Numbered from the stretch's first letter, positions 39,863-49,162 are shown. The stretch: 64,000 bases of DNA from Pseudomonas paraversuta (GCF_904063065.1 NZ_CAJFCL010000003.1:558001-622000), one strand, 5' to 3'. Notes: generated from the letters alone by a model not told the origin. Numbers and translations: made by a program.

Positions 39863-40756
39863 ATGTCGACCGCCAGGATGCGTGCCTTCCTCGCCGTGGC
39901 ACGTCACGGAAGTTTCAGTGCCGGCGCACGGGCCCTTGGGCTCAGCCAGCCGACGCTCACCACACAAGTCCAGAGCATGGAGCGGCAATACAATCTGGAG
40001 CTGTTTCACCGTCGCGGGCGGCGCATTGAGTTGTCCGATGTCGGCCGGCAATTACTGCCCATTGCTCAAGCGATGGCTGCGCTGGATCTGGACGCGCACA
40101 ACTTGCTGCGTGACTCCGGGCGGCTTGACAGTGGCCAGCTCAAGATAGGGGCGGTGGGGCCTTTTCATGTGATCGAGATGGTCGACAATTACTTTCAGCA
40201 GCATCCGCGTATCGATGTTTCGATACGGGTTGGCAACTCGGCGCAGGTGCTGGCCGATCTTGAGAGTTACGTGACCGATATTGCGGTATTGGCCGGATGG
40301 CACGAAGATCCAGGACTCTGCGCCGTGCATTACGCACGTCACGCCATCATCCTGTTTGCCCACCATGAGCATCCTTTCGCAAAACGCGAGTCAGTACGAC
40401 TCGAGGAACTGGACGGCCAGCGGCTACTGCAACGGGAGCCCGGTTCCACTACTCGTCTGGTCCTGGAACAGGCCTTGTTGGCGGCACAAGTTGTGCCCCG
40501 CATCGCCATGGAAATCGGCAGCCGCGAGGCATTGCGCGAAGCTGTGGTGCGTGGGATCGGGCTGGGGGTGGTCTCCGAAGCGGAGTTCATCGCCGATCCC
40601 CGTATTCGCACGATCCGCATCGAGGGGGATCCGCTCTACACCGAAACCTATCTTTATTGCCTGGCCGAGCGGCGCTCCAGTCGACTCATTACATCGTTTT
40701 TTGATGTGGTTCTTTCGGCGCAGGTGAACGACTCACATTCGGCTGGCGAATATTGA
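39863..40756 (+). CDS. LysR family regulator of the phosphonate-type operon
   Basis: 297 residues from an ATG with GGAG upstream. The N-terminal winged helix-turn-helix is clear (MRAFLAVARHGSFSAGARAL, LSQPTLTTQVQSMERQ), followed by a LysR substrate-binding domain. It is divergent from phnD, with 109 bases between the starts, so it probably activates the phnDCE-dehydrogenase operon in response to the imported compound. This gene arrangement resembles ptxABCDE of Pseudomonas stutzeri, where PtxE is also a LysR protein. Confidence 0.85.
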   Translation: MSTARMRAFLAVARHGSFSAGARALGLSQPTLTTQVQSMERQYNLELFHRRGRRIELSDVGRQLLPIAQAMAALDLDAHNLLRDSGRLDSGQLKIGAVGPFHVIEMVDNYFQQHPRIDVSIRVGNSAQVLADLESYVTDIAVLAGWHEDPGLCAVHYARHAIILFAHHEHPFAKRESVRLEELDGQRLLQREPGSTTRLVLEQALLAAQVVPRIAMEIGSREALREAVVRGIGLGVVSEAEFIADPRIRTIRIEGDPLYTETYLYCLAERRSSRLITSFFDVVLSAQVNDSHSAGEY

Positions 40757-41008
40757 AAGTCCGCGATTGGCCGATTGGAGGGGCCAGGAAAATCAGGAGA
40801 ATTAGTAAAACTTGGCAAGGAGCTTGTTTTGCCAACAGTCGCGCCAATGATAACTATCCAGTGGTGCTAAATCTCACAGCCAGATTTTCCACCGAATACA
40901 CTGGAGATCAATCGCTCACGCAATGATGTTTCTTAATATTACAAAGCAGGATGATAATAATTTAGTTAGGGTGGTTTTGTTTTGAACGTATAAATCAGGA
41001 TGTACAGC

Positions 41009-42703
41009 GTGAGTTCCCTAGCAACAAATCCAAGATTTACCATCGTGATCGCTATCTTTTGTTCCCTCTCAATGGCGCTTGCGGCCAAAATAACTTACCT
41101 CATGGTTTTTTCTCATGAGTTCTTGAGCAATGAGGGTCGTAAACGCTCAATGCGGTTGATTGAAACAGCTCCCGTTCGCGGTACTATATTTGACAGGTTT
41201 AATCAGCCCCTGGCAGTTTCCACACCCGTGAGTACCTTATGGGTAAATCCCGGGCAGTTTGCCCCAACGAATCGGCAGGCAGTCATCCTGGATGAACAGC
41301 TTGATATTGATGCCTCGCGGATCAGGGCGTTAACATTGAATGAACAAGGTAAATCTTTTGCCTATTTGGCCAGAAGAATTAATCCTGAGCGCGCGAACAA
41401 GATCATGAAGTTATCTATTCCAGGTGTTTATGAGTGCCAGGAATACAAAAGGTTTTACCCTCAAACGTCGATGCTTGCCCAGACATTAGGCTTCACTAAT
41501 ATTGACCAGCAGGGTATCGAAGGCATCGAATTGATGTACAACCAAAAGCTTTCTGGCAAGCCTGGCCTGGAAGAACGCACCTTGAACTTACACAAGCGAG
41601 TCACCCGTGAGATCCTGGTGCACAAGCCCGTTACCCCCGGAGAAAATCTGCATTTAACAATTGACTCGACACTTCAATATTATGTTGAAAAAGCTTTGCT
41701 CAAAGGGGTAAAGAACAATGCAGCCAGGTCGGCAAGTGCAATTCTCATACACGCCAGAACAGGAGAAATACTGGCACTGTCTACGATGCCTTCCTTCAAT
41801 CCAAACGCACGTAGAGGTTTCAACGCGGAGCTTATTCGAAATCGTGTGTTTACTGATGTGTATGAGCCAGGCTCGGTAATAAAACCATTCAGTATGGCCG
41901 CCGTTCTCACAGCCAATATAATTGACAAAAATGCCATTATCCCAATAGCGCCGGGTTTCATAAAAATCAATGGATATACCATTCGGGATGTAGGCAGAGA
42001 CAGCCAGTTGGACTTGGCAGGAATCATCCGTCGTTCTTCAAATGTCGGCATGAGCAAGGTTGCTATTCCGACAGGAGGAGCAGTGATTTCGCAATTGCTT
42101 ACTGATCTGGGGTTCGGAAACAATACTGCGATTTACTTTCCAGGGGAAAGTATTTGGACAGTTCCCGTCAGGAGGGTATGGTCAGATATCGCTACGGCGA
42201 GTCTCTCATACGGGTATAGTTTGTCGGTCAACCTGGCGCAACTGGTTCAAGCCTATACCGTATTTGCCAATGATGGGGATCTTATACCGCTATCGCTAAT
42301 CAAGGGTGAGAAGCAGCCGCCACGCAATGTCATAAGCCCGGAGGTCGCCAACAACATTCTGGACATGATGGTACATGCCGTGGATGGACCTGGAGCAGGT
42401 GGAAAGCGCGCAGCAATCGAAGGTTATGTCATTGCGGGTAAAAGCGGGACCTCACGCAAGGCATCCAGCGGTGGATATAAAAGTAATGAATATAGAGCCA
42501 TGTTCGTAGGTATCGCTCCGGCCAACGCGCCTGAATTCATTATGGCTGTAGTCGTGGATGAGCCAACTGCAAATGGTTACTTTGGGGGCGCTATTGCAGC
42601 GCCGATTTTCAAGGAAATAATTGAAGATGTGCTTCGGGTCAGGAATATACCTGGCAATGCAAGTGAAGTCCTTCCAGCAGCACTGGCCCCAATCGTTCAG
42701 TAG
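41009..42703 (+). CDS. Class B penicillin-binding protein, PbpC/PBP3a type
   Basis: 564 residues from a GTG placed eight bases after AGGA; the ATG at 41000 overlaps that site. One N-terminal membrane anchor (residues ~8-30) precedes a PBP dimer domain (ETAPVRGTIFDRFNQPLAVS) and the transpeptidase domain. Active-site motifs in this numbering are SVIK 289-292 (nucleophile serine), SSN 343-345 and KSG 478-480. KSG replaces the usual KTG. It resembles FtsI but is single-copy here, away from dcw genes, matching the second PBP3 homologue (PbpC) of Pseudomonas. Codon use is noticeably AT-richer than in the neighbours. Confidence 0.85.
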   Translation: MSSLATNPRFTIVIAIFCSLSMALAAKITYLMVFSHEFLSNEGRKRSMRLIETAPVRGTIFDRFNQPLAVSTPVSTLWVNPGQFAPTNRQAVILDEQLDIDASRIRALTLNEQGKSFAYLARRINPERANKIMKLSIPGVYECQEYKRFYPQTSMLAQTLGFTNIDQQGIEGIELMYNQKLSGKPGLEERTLNLHKRVTREILVHKPVTPGENLHLTIDSTLQYYVEKALLKGVKNNAARSASAILIHARTGEILALSTMPSFNPNARRGFNAELIRNRVFTDVYEPGSVIKPFSMAAVLTANIIDKNAIIPIAPGFIKINGYTIRDVGRDSQLDLAGIIRRSSNVGMSKVAIPTGGAVISQLLTDLGFGNNTAIYFPGESIWTVPVRRVWSDIATASLSYGYSLSVNLAQLVQAYTVFANDGDLIPLSLIKGEKQPPRNVISPEVANNILDMMVHAVDGPGAGGKRAAIEGYVIAGKSGTSRKASSGGYKSNEYRAMFVGIAPANAPEFIMAVVVDEPTANGYFGGAIAAPIFKEIIEDVLRVRNIPGNASEVLPAALAPIVQ

Positions 42704-42924
42704 GCGCTGTCTCTGTTGCAGCAGTCAGGGTCGGCTTTAATACCCCGTACGACTGCCGCTTTTGGCAAAACTGAGTGTGACCAGCTGCTGCTGCCCTTGA
42801 TTGAATGCGGTTTATTTGCCCTGGACCAGTATTGACAGTCACCTGACTGCAGATGGATTGAGTTGAGCCTTGACTGCGATACTGGCCATGCCCGCATGGA
42901 GTGGCTCACGACCTGTGAGCTTGA

Positions 42925-43434
42925 CTACGCCCCTGGCTCGGAAAGTTGCTTCGTTCTCCAGCGCATCAAATCGACTTTGCAAGCACTTAAAATATCTCCA
43001 GAGCCCGATCCCCCCATCATGGAATCACTTTCCCATTGGCACTGTGCATCCTTGAATTTTTCAAAGGCCTTCTGAGAGGCGAGCAGCGATTCAAGGGCTT
43101 TGGCCGTCGCACTCGAATCGATTTCTTTTGTTTGAGCTTCCAGTTTTTTGAAGGCGATATTCATTTGTGACGTGATTTCGCGAGTCTTGCCCTCAAGGCA
43201 GCTTTGCAACGCTGTCCGGGGCTGATCGCCAATGGAGTTGTTGCATTCGTTCAGTGCTCCGGTTTGAGCATCGTTGGCCACTGCAATTTTTGCTGCGCCA
43301 GTACCAGGCGCAACTGCGGTATTGATAGCGCTATTTGCGATTGGGTTCACATCTGGTTTCGCGGGTGCTTGAGCGAATGCAGTACCCATGGCAAATGTAG
43401 TCGCTACAGCAACCACCGAAATGAGTTTTCTCAA
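42925..43434 (-). CDS. LprI-like (DUF1311) secreted protein
   Basis: 169 residues from a TTG with AAAGGA seven bases upstream; the longer frame to 43515 has no site. A signal peptide ends at TAFA-QA (residue ~22). The domain shows the LprI pattern with cysteines in ECNNSIGDQPRTALQSCLEG, DAQCQWES and LSACKVDL, which form disulfides. Family members include periplasmic lysozyme inhibitors, but most are uncharacterised. Function is therefore only suggested. Confidence 0.76.
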   Translation of the reverse strand: MRKLISVVAVATTFAMGTAFAQAPAKPDVNPIANSAINTAVAPGTGAAKIAVANDAQTGALNECNNSIGDQPRTALQSCLEGKTREITSQMNIAFKKLEAQTKEIDSSATAKALESLLASQKAFEKFKDAQCQWESDSMMGGSGSGDILSACKVDLMRWRTKQLSEPGA

Positions 43435-43523
43435 TTTATCTATCCTTTGGAAAGCGTTTTTCGAGGGGCAAGAAACAACTTTTGATGCTTGGCCAATTGC
43501 GTACTGCGTCTGCAAGACTAGCT

Positions 43524-43742
43524 CTAATGGCGTTCACAGCCCAAGGCCTGTTTGACTGCATCTTGGGCAAACTGTTCATAAAGGTCGGGGGGAGATGCCG
43601 GGAATTGCAAATCAGGGTGAAGCATCATTGGATGGGCGGACTGAAGTGGCAGGGTCAGCCTTTGGGTCAACCATGGTCGCAGAGAGGGGCAGAGTTGAAT
43701 CTGCTCTGGCTCTTGATGTTGCGAGGGGGCCCGTGGATTTAA
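43524..43742 (-). pseudogene. Short coding-like open frame, possible gene remnant
   Basis: On the minus strand a stop-free stretch of 72 codons reads with protein-like composition: ...LPLQSAHPMMLHPDLQF, then PASPPDLYEQFAQDAVKQ and a final ALGCERH before TAG. Tandem ATG codons near 43632 could start a 34-residue peptide, but there is no good ribosome-binding site. It may be the 3' remnant of a lost gene or a true small protein. Its family is not recognised. Confidence 0.3.
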
Positions 43743-43803
43743 TCAGCCACCCACACAGCAGTGTGCTGCACTTCAAATCTCGGGGCCGGGAGAGCTCCAT
43801 CCG

Positions 43804-44145
43804 TTACGCGCGGTAGCTCCAGACCATTTCCACCACCCGTGCGGAAATCAATATATAGACCAGCACTATCAAAAGCTGAAAGACGAGGTGGTAGCGCAGT
43901 TGGGCCAGGCGGCGAATACCATCACTGACGTTCAGCAGCATGAGTATTCCAGAGATGGTGATCACCCCCCACCCAGCCATGTTGGTGGCCGTGATGCTCA
44001 TAAAGAGCTTGTGATCACTGTGCAAAGCGTTCGTACCCGCTGCAAACAGAAGCGCGCACAGAACCATATTTTTGAAATTGTCGAAGATCTTGGCATTGAG
44101 ATCCTTGTCGAGCAATTGCGAGTAGCGCATCCATAATTTTTGCAT
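43804..44145 (-). CDS. Small integral membrane protein, 113 residues
   Basis: It starts at an ATG with GAGG upstream. Three hydrophobic segments lie at about residues 24-40, 49-70 and 82-104, with a charged N-terminus (QKLWMRYSQLLDKDLNAKIF). No family is recognised. The neighbours do not indicate a role. Confidence 0.6.
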   Translation of the reverse strand: MQKLWMRYSQLLDKDLNAKIFDNFKNMVLCALLFAAGTNALHSDHKLFMSITATNMAGWGVITISGILMLLNVSDGIRRLAQLRYHLVFQLLIVLVYILISARVVEMVWSYRA

Positions 44146-44331
44146 GTTCACTGCCTCAAGAAGGATCAATCAAGCACAGTTCGTCTCAACAACTGCTCGG
44201 AGAGTATCGGGCACGCGTTGCATTCTGAAACGCGCCACCGCCAGTTCAAGTTCGTTGGGCCGGTTGGGTGGGGACGCTGTTGTAGCTGGCTTCAAGTGTA
44301 AGGATTTAGCCAGCGCGCTTCTACGGCTTTG

Positions 44332-44392
44332 CGAACGTCTTCTGTTGGCCGCAAGCAGCCTTTCACGCAGGACTGCTTACGGCCAGAAGCGT
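44332..44392. repeat. Diverged copy of the dispersed GGCCGATAGC palindromic repeat
   Basis: GTTGGCCGCAAGCAGCC ... CTTACGGCCAGAAGC matches the repeat at 49162, 50691, 57505 and 62711 with several changes in the left arm. Confidence 0.55.
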
Positions 44393-44439
44393 TCTCTGAC
44401 AGACCGTGGCGCGGCCTTGCCGAGTTACGTCTGTGAAGC

Positions 44440-45135
44440 TTATGCCGTGGCAGCACCGAGCAATTGACTAATGATCGCCGCCGCTTCAGGTACAGCTTGA
44501 GTGGCGATATCCAGATCCAGCGAGTTCAAGGCAACAACACCCACGCAGGCTTCAAAAAAATGCTGGTTGTGAGGGCGACTGATCGGGCTCGCCACGCCAA
44601 TGGCCCCGGGCTGCAATTGACCGTGAGTCAGGCTATAGCCCAGCTCACGCCCCTGTATGACGGCCTCCGAGTCTTCGGGATGCGCCTTGCGGCCAGAAAG
44701 AATCGCAATCCCGGCCGCGCCCTGGTGAAGAGGGTGGCGGCTACCGATTCGATACCCGACGCGCATCAACGACTCTTCGGGGTCGGCAACCATGATCACC
44801 ATGCATTCATTGCCCTGAGTAACGGAAATGAAAGCACTGGCTTGAGACTGTTTGGCCAGGTCGAACAGCGGTTGCTGTGCTACAGCCCTCAACCGGGGTT
44901 CGAAGCGAGCGGCAAGGAGAGTTGCTCCAGCGCCAAGACGGATAACACCTTCAGCCCCGCGACTGATCAGAAAGTGATCCTCCAGCGTGGTCACAATTCG
45001 ATAGGCAATGGCCCGATGCACCTCAAGGCGAGCGGCCAGTTCGGCGATGGATATACCGCTGTCCTGTTGAGCAATGATGCTTAAAGCCTGAAGCCCTCGA
45101 TCGAGGGTTTGCAGGGTGTTCTTGCTCTTTTCCAT
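44440..45135 (-). CDS. IclR family transcriptional regulator
   Basis: 231 residues from the ATG at 45135 (GGAG ten bases upstream). The N-terminal winged helix-turn-helix (LSIIAQQDSGISIAELAARL, VHRAIAYRIVTTLEDHFL) and the C-terminal IclR effector-binding domain (PLHQGAAGIAILSGR) are both clear. It is divergent from the P450 gene with 106 bases between starts, so it likely controls that gene and the transporter. The region holds CACA-GT-TGTG at 45202-45211, a small inverted repeat that could be part of its site. IclR proteins near aromatic pathways usually bind the aromatic substrate. Confidence 0.86.
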   Translation of the reverse strand: MEKSKNTLQTLDRGLQALSIIAQQDSGISIAELAARLEVHRAIAYRIVTTLEDHFLISRGAEGVIRLGAGATLLAARFEPRLRAVAQQPLFDLAKQSQASAFISVTQGNECMVIMVADPEESLMRVGYRIGSRHPLHQGAAGIAILSGRKAHPEDSEAVIQGRELGYSLTHGQLQPGAIGVASPISRPHNQHFFEACVGVVALNSLDLDIATQAVPEAAAIISQLLGAATA

Positions 45136-45241
45136 AGGAGGACGCTCCAGGTTCTTTGACGCAAACAAAAGAACGGCATATGCTCTTTTTCTGTATTAGT
45201 ACACAGTTGTGCGATAAAAGTAAAACAATAAGAGGTCAACC

Positions 45242-47617
45242 ATGTCTCAGCCCAGTGCGCCGGAAAAGACTGCATCCCGTGAAGCCGGTCAATCAGTCAG
45301 TGCCGGAAAATGTCCGTTCGATCATGGCCAGATGAAACCCGCTGCAAGTGCGGGGTGTCCGTTCTCTGCAGCGGCGGCCAGCTTTGATCCTTTCGACGAG
45401 CCGTATCAGCTGGATCCTGCCAGTGCCTTGCGCTGGTTCAGGGATCAGGAGCCGGTGTTTTACAGTGACAAGATGGGTCACTGGATTGTCAGCCGCTACG
45501 AGGATGTGAAAGCGATATTTCGTGACAATCGGATTTACTCGCCCGCCAACGCACTGGAAAAGGTCACACCTTTTGCCCAGGAGGCACAGGACGTGCTGAT
45601 GGGTCACGGTTACGCCATGGATAGAACACTGGTCAATGAAGATGAACCGGCGCACATGGATAGACGCCGGGCGCTGATGGGGTCGTTTTCGGTAGAGGAG
45701 TTGGCCCACCATGAGCCAATGGTGCGGCGTTTAACGCGCGATTACATCGATCGCTTCATCAATGCCGGCAAGGCCGATCTGGTGGATCAAATGCTCTGGG
45801 AATTGCCGCTGACGGTAGCGCTGCATTTTCTGGGCGTCCCCGAAGAGGACATGGACACTCTGCGCAAGTACTCGATCGCCCATACCGTGAACACATGGGG
45901 CAGGCCCTCTCCGGAAGAGCAGGTGGCCGTCGCCGAAGCGGTTGGACAATTCTGGCGGTATGCCGGCCAGGTACTGGAAAAAATGCGCAAGGAAGATTCG
46001 GGCGAAGGCTGGATGGGCTATGCCCTTCAGCGGCAGAAGGATATCCCCGAGATCGTGACCGACTCTTATCTGCACTCCATGATGATGGCCGGTATCGTCG
46101 CTGCGCATGAAACCACCGCGCATGCTTCAGCCAATGCCTTGAAGTTATTGCTGACCCACCGTACGGCCTGGGATCAACTGTGCGCCGATCCCGCATTGAT
46201 TCCCAATGCGGTGGAGGAGTGCCTGCGTTTTTCCGGCTCGATTGTCGCGTGGCGGCGGTTGGCGACCGAATCGACGCGCATTGGCAATGTCGAGATCCCC
46301 AAAGGTGCCAGGTTGATGGTGGTCATGGCCTCCGCCAACCATGATGAACGACACTTCGAAAACGCCGACGAGCTGGATATCTACCGAGACAACACCACCG
46401 ACCATCTATCGTTTGGTTATGGCAGCCACCAGTGTCTGGGCAAGAATCTGGCGCGTATGGAAATGCGCATTTTCATTGAAGAATTCACCAAGCGTCTGCC
46501 TCACATGCGGCTGGTGGAGAACCAGAAGTTTGAAGGTATCCCGAATATTTCATTCCACGGGCCGGAGCACTTGTGGGTTGAGTGGGATCCAGAGCGCAAT
46601 CCGGAACGGGCCGTACCAGGGATCGTTGACAGTCACCTTCCACTGAAAATAGGTCCACCCGCGCGGGCCGATATTTACCGCCATGTGATCGTTACGCAAG
46701 TAAAGGAGGAAGCCGACGGCGTTTTGGGTATCACGTTGGCCGATCCAGGCGGGAGTAAGCTGCCGGGTTGGACGCCGGGCGCCCACATCGATGTGATCGC
46801 AGGTGACTATGTTCGTAAATATTCGTTGTGTGGCATTTTGCACAATGGCCACGAACTGAGAGTTGCTGTTCTCAAGGAGGGAAGCGGCAGAGGCGGCTCT
46901 GCCTTTATCCATCAAACGGTCACCGAAGGCATGGCGCTGAAAATTCGCGGCCCGAGGAACCACTTTCGACTGGATGAGACGGCGGATGACTACCTGCTGA
47001 TAGCAGGCGGTATCGGCATTACACCGATCATCAGCATGGCAGACCGCCTCAAACAATTGGGTAAGCGATATCGCATTCATTACGCCGGGCGCTCACTGCA
47101 ATCAATGGCTTTTATCGAGAGGCTCACGCGTGACCACCTGGAATGTGTGCAGTTTTATTCCGCGGAACAAGGGGGGCGCCTGCAGGTCAGCTCGCTGCTG
47201 GATACGGCTGCGGCGGGGACCCAGCTATACGCTTGCGGCCCAGAGCGGCTGCTGACTCACTTGCAAGAGCAGGTGCTCTGTAGGCCAGACCTGACCTTGC
47301 GCATCGAACATTTCAGTGCCGCGCTCAAGCCGCTTGATGCGAGCACTGAAAAGGGCTTCACGGTCGATTTGCAAGACTCCGGGCTGACCATCCAGGTGGC
47401 CCCCGAGCAAACGCTTTTGCAGGCCCTTCAAGCCTTCAACGTGGATATTCCCAGTGACTGTGGCGAAGGCCTCTGCGGCTCATGCGAGGTGCGCGTTGCT
47501 CAGGGTGAAGTGGATCACCGGGATCAGGTCTTGACCCCCTCGGAACGGCAGGTAAACGATCGAATGATGGCCTGCTGTTCAAGAGCCAGGACCGGCCGAC
47601 TGGTATTGAAGCTTTAG
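45242..47617 (+). CDS. Self-sufficient cytochrome P450 fused to PDR-type reductase (CYP116B type)
   Basis: 791 residues, AGAGG upstream. Three modules are fused. The P450 (~40-450) has the I-helix AHETT at 288-292, ExxR at 326-329 and the haem-cysteine 398 in FGYGSHQCLG. The FMN/NADH reductase (~475-690) has RKYSLCG at 525-531 and the nucleotide motif GGIGITP at 589-595. The plant-type [2Fe-2S] ferredoxin (~705-791) has Cys740, 745, 748 and 778. This is the CYP116B architecture (as in P450RhF), needing only NAD(P)H and O2. Substrate is unknown; the IclR regulator and aromatic-acid transporter suggest an aromatic or aryl-ether compound. Confidence 0.93.
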   Translation: MSQPSAPEKTASREAGQSVSAGKCPFDHGQMKPAASAGCPFSAAAASFDPFDEPYQLDPASALRWFRDQEPVFYSDKMGHWIVSRYEDVKAIFRDNRIYSPANALEKVTPFAQEAQDVLMGHGYAMDRTLVNEDEPAHMDRRRALMGSFSVEELAHHEPMVRRLTRDYIDRFINAGKADLVDQMLWELPLTVALHFLGVPEEDMDTLRKYSIAHTVNTWGRPSPEEQVAVAEAVGQFWRYAGQVLEKMRKEDSGEGWMGYALQRQKDIPEIVTDSYLHSMMMAGIVAAHETTAHASANALKLLLTHRTAWDQLCADPALIPNAVEECLRFSGSIVAWRRLATESTRIGNVEIPKGARLMVVMASANHDERHFENADELDIYRDNTTDHLSFGYGSHQCLGKNLARMEMRIFIEEFTKRLPHMRLVENQKFEGIPNISFHGPEHLWVEWDPERNPERAVPGIVDSHLPLKIGPPARADIYRHVIVTQVKEEADGVLGITLADPGGSKLPGWTPGAHIDVIAGDYVRKYSLCGILHNGHELRVAVLKEGSGRGGSAFIHQTVTEGMALKIRGPRNHFRLDETADDYLLIAGGIGITPIISMADRLKQLGKRYRIHYAGRSLQSMAFIERLTRDHLECVQFYSAEQGGRLQVSSLLDTAAAGTQLYACGPERLLTHLQEQVLCRPDLTLRIEHFSAALKPLDASTEKGFTVDLQDSGLTIQVAPEQTLLQALQAFNVDIPSDCGEGLCGSCEVRVAQGEVDHRDQVLTPSERQVNDRMMACCSRARTGRLVLKL

Positions 47618-47626
47618 GGCTTCAAG

Positions 47627-47653
47627 GCGCGGGTGGCATTCGCACACCCGCGC
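47627..47653 (+). terminator. Strong hairpin between P450 and transporter genes
   Basis: GCGCGGGTG and CACCCGCGC form a perfect 9-bp stem with a 9-nt loop, 10 bases after the P450 stop. No U-tract follows; it may adjust the P450:transporter ratio rather than stop transcription. Confidence 0.4.
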
Positions 47654-47700
47654 GCTGTCACCCATTGCTTACCCAAACAATAATAATCAGGTAAACAACC

Positions 47701-49071
47701 ATGCAGGATCAGATCTCGAATTTTCGTGCGACCCTGGATCGCCACCCGATCTCAGGATTTCAATGGCGGCTATTACTGTTACTGACGTTGCTGTTGATCA
47801 CCGACGGCTACGACGCGCTCGGGCTTGGTTACGTCGTGCCGGCACTGGCTCAGGAATGGAACGTAGATAAAGTACTGTTCGGCCCGGTGTTCAGCGCTAA
47901 CTTGCTGGGACTGACGTTTGGATCACTGCTGGTCACGCCCCTGGCCGATCGAATCGGCATTCGCGTTGTACTCATAGGCTGCGTATCGGTCTATGGCCTG
48001 CTGACGTTGACAACGGCGCTGGTCAACTCCATCGAGGGGTTGGTCTGGGTTCGCTTCATTTGCGGAATCGGCATGGGTGGTGCCATGCCCTGCGCAATGG
48101 CGCTCATGTCCGAGTACTCGCCACCTCGCCAGCGCACATTGATGGTAACGCTGGCGGCATGTGGCTTCTCCCTGGGCGGGGCAATGGGCGGTTTCGTGGC
48201 CGCAGCATTGATCGACCGATTTGGTTGGCAGTCGGTATTTCTCACCGGAGGTATCGCCCCCTTGATGCTCTTGCCGGCGTTGCTCTTGTTCCTGCCGGAG
48301 TCGTTGCCAAGGTTGCTCAAAGACGGAGCCCCTTTTGTTCGGTTGCGCGCGTTGACGCGCAGAATGAAACTCGACTGGGAGCCGTTGCCGGTATGGGATG
48401 CGCAGTCGAAGGCGTCTCAATTCCCCAGTCGCTTTGCCGTGGTCGAGCTGTTCCGCAATGGCTATGCCCGCCCCACGCTCATGATCTGGGCAACGTTCTT
48501 TATGGCGTTGATCTTGCTGTACTTCATGGTGAGCTGGTTGCCGACCTTGCTCAAACAGAACGGCGTCAACCTCAGTGAAGCAAACTTGATCACGTCATTG
48601 TTCCTGTTTGCCGGGACGATCGGCGCAGGCGCGATGTCCTACTTTGCCGACCGTGTCACCAACAAGGCAAAACTGTTGTGTGTGGTGCTTGCCGCAGCTG
48701 GATTGTTCACCTTCCTGATTGGTCTGTTTCACGACAATAAGGTCGTGATGATCGGGTTGGTTTTCGCCACCGGTATGTGTGTGATAGGCGGACAACTGAC
48801 ACTTAACGCGTTCAGCAGCAACTTCTACCCGGCCCATTGCCGCGCTACTGGGGCCGGTTGGGCCTTGGGAGTAGGGCGCTTTGGTTCGATTCTGGGGCCA
48901 CTGTTCGGCAGCCTGTTTATCGGTATGCAGATGCCGGTCAGTCAAATTTTCATCCTCAGCGCTATTCCGGCAGTTCTGGCGGCGCTGTTCATATCTCAGG
49001 TGAAGGCACCCAAGGCGAAGGATGAAGTCCGCGAGTGGAAAGGGCAGGTCAAGGAAAGCAGTCCGCTTTGA
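47701..49071 (+). CDS. MFS transporter, aromatic acid:H+ symporter (AAHS) type
   Basis: 456 residues with about twelve hydrophobic segments. AAHS signatures are visible: LLLITDGYDALGLGYVVPAL in segment 1 (DGxD motif) and PLADRIGIRVVLIG between segments 2 and 3, plus GIGMGGAMPCAMALMSEYSP. Relatives (PcaK, BenK, VanK) import benzoates and similar acids. It is 83 bases after the P450 gene on the same strand, so it is probably co-expressed and brings in the P450 substrate. Confidence 0.9.
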   Translation: MQDQISNFRATLDRHPISGFQWRLLLLLTLLLITDGYDALGLGYVVPALAQEWNVDKVLFGPVFSANLLGLTFGSLLVTPLADRIGIRVVLIGCVSVYGLLTLTTALVNSIEGLVWVRFICGIGMGGAMPCAMALMSEYSPPRQRTLMVTLAACGFSLGGAMGGFVAAALIDRFGWQSVFLTGGIAPLMLLPALLLFLPESLPRLLKDGAPFVRLRALTRRMKLDWEPLPVWDAQSKASQFPSRFAVVELFRNGYARPTLMIWATFFMALILLYFMVSWLPTLLKQNGVNLSEANLITSLFLFAGTIGAGAMSYFADRVTNKAKLLCVVLAAAGLFTFLIGLFHDNKVVMIGLVFATGMCVIGGQLTLNAFSSNFYPAHCRATGAGWALGVGRFGSILGPLFGSLFIGMQMPVSQIFILSAIPAVLAALFISQVKAPKAKDEVREWKGQVKESSPL

Positions 49072-49134
49072 GGTCGCGACGAAGAGCGGTTTGAGGCCAA
49101 TGGGGCATAAATCCATCGACGGTTCGTTGGGTAA

Positions 49135-49162
49135 ATATCTGCCGGCTGCGACCGGCAGATAT
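49135..49162 (+). terminator. Perfect 11-bp hairpin downstream of the MFS gene
   Basis: ATATCTGCCGG-CTGCGA-CCGGCAGATAT. It is 63 bases after the stop and directly touches a dispersed palindromic repeat. A T-tract is absent. Confidence 0.4.

Noticed and set aside
45202..45211. CACA-GT-TGTG as a definite IclR operator
   Set aside because: Too short to distinguish from chance; mentioned only as a possible part of the site.
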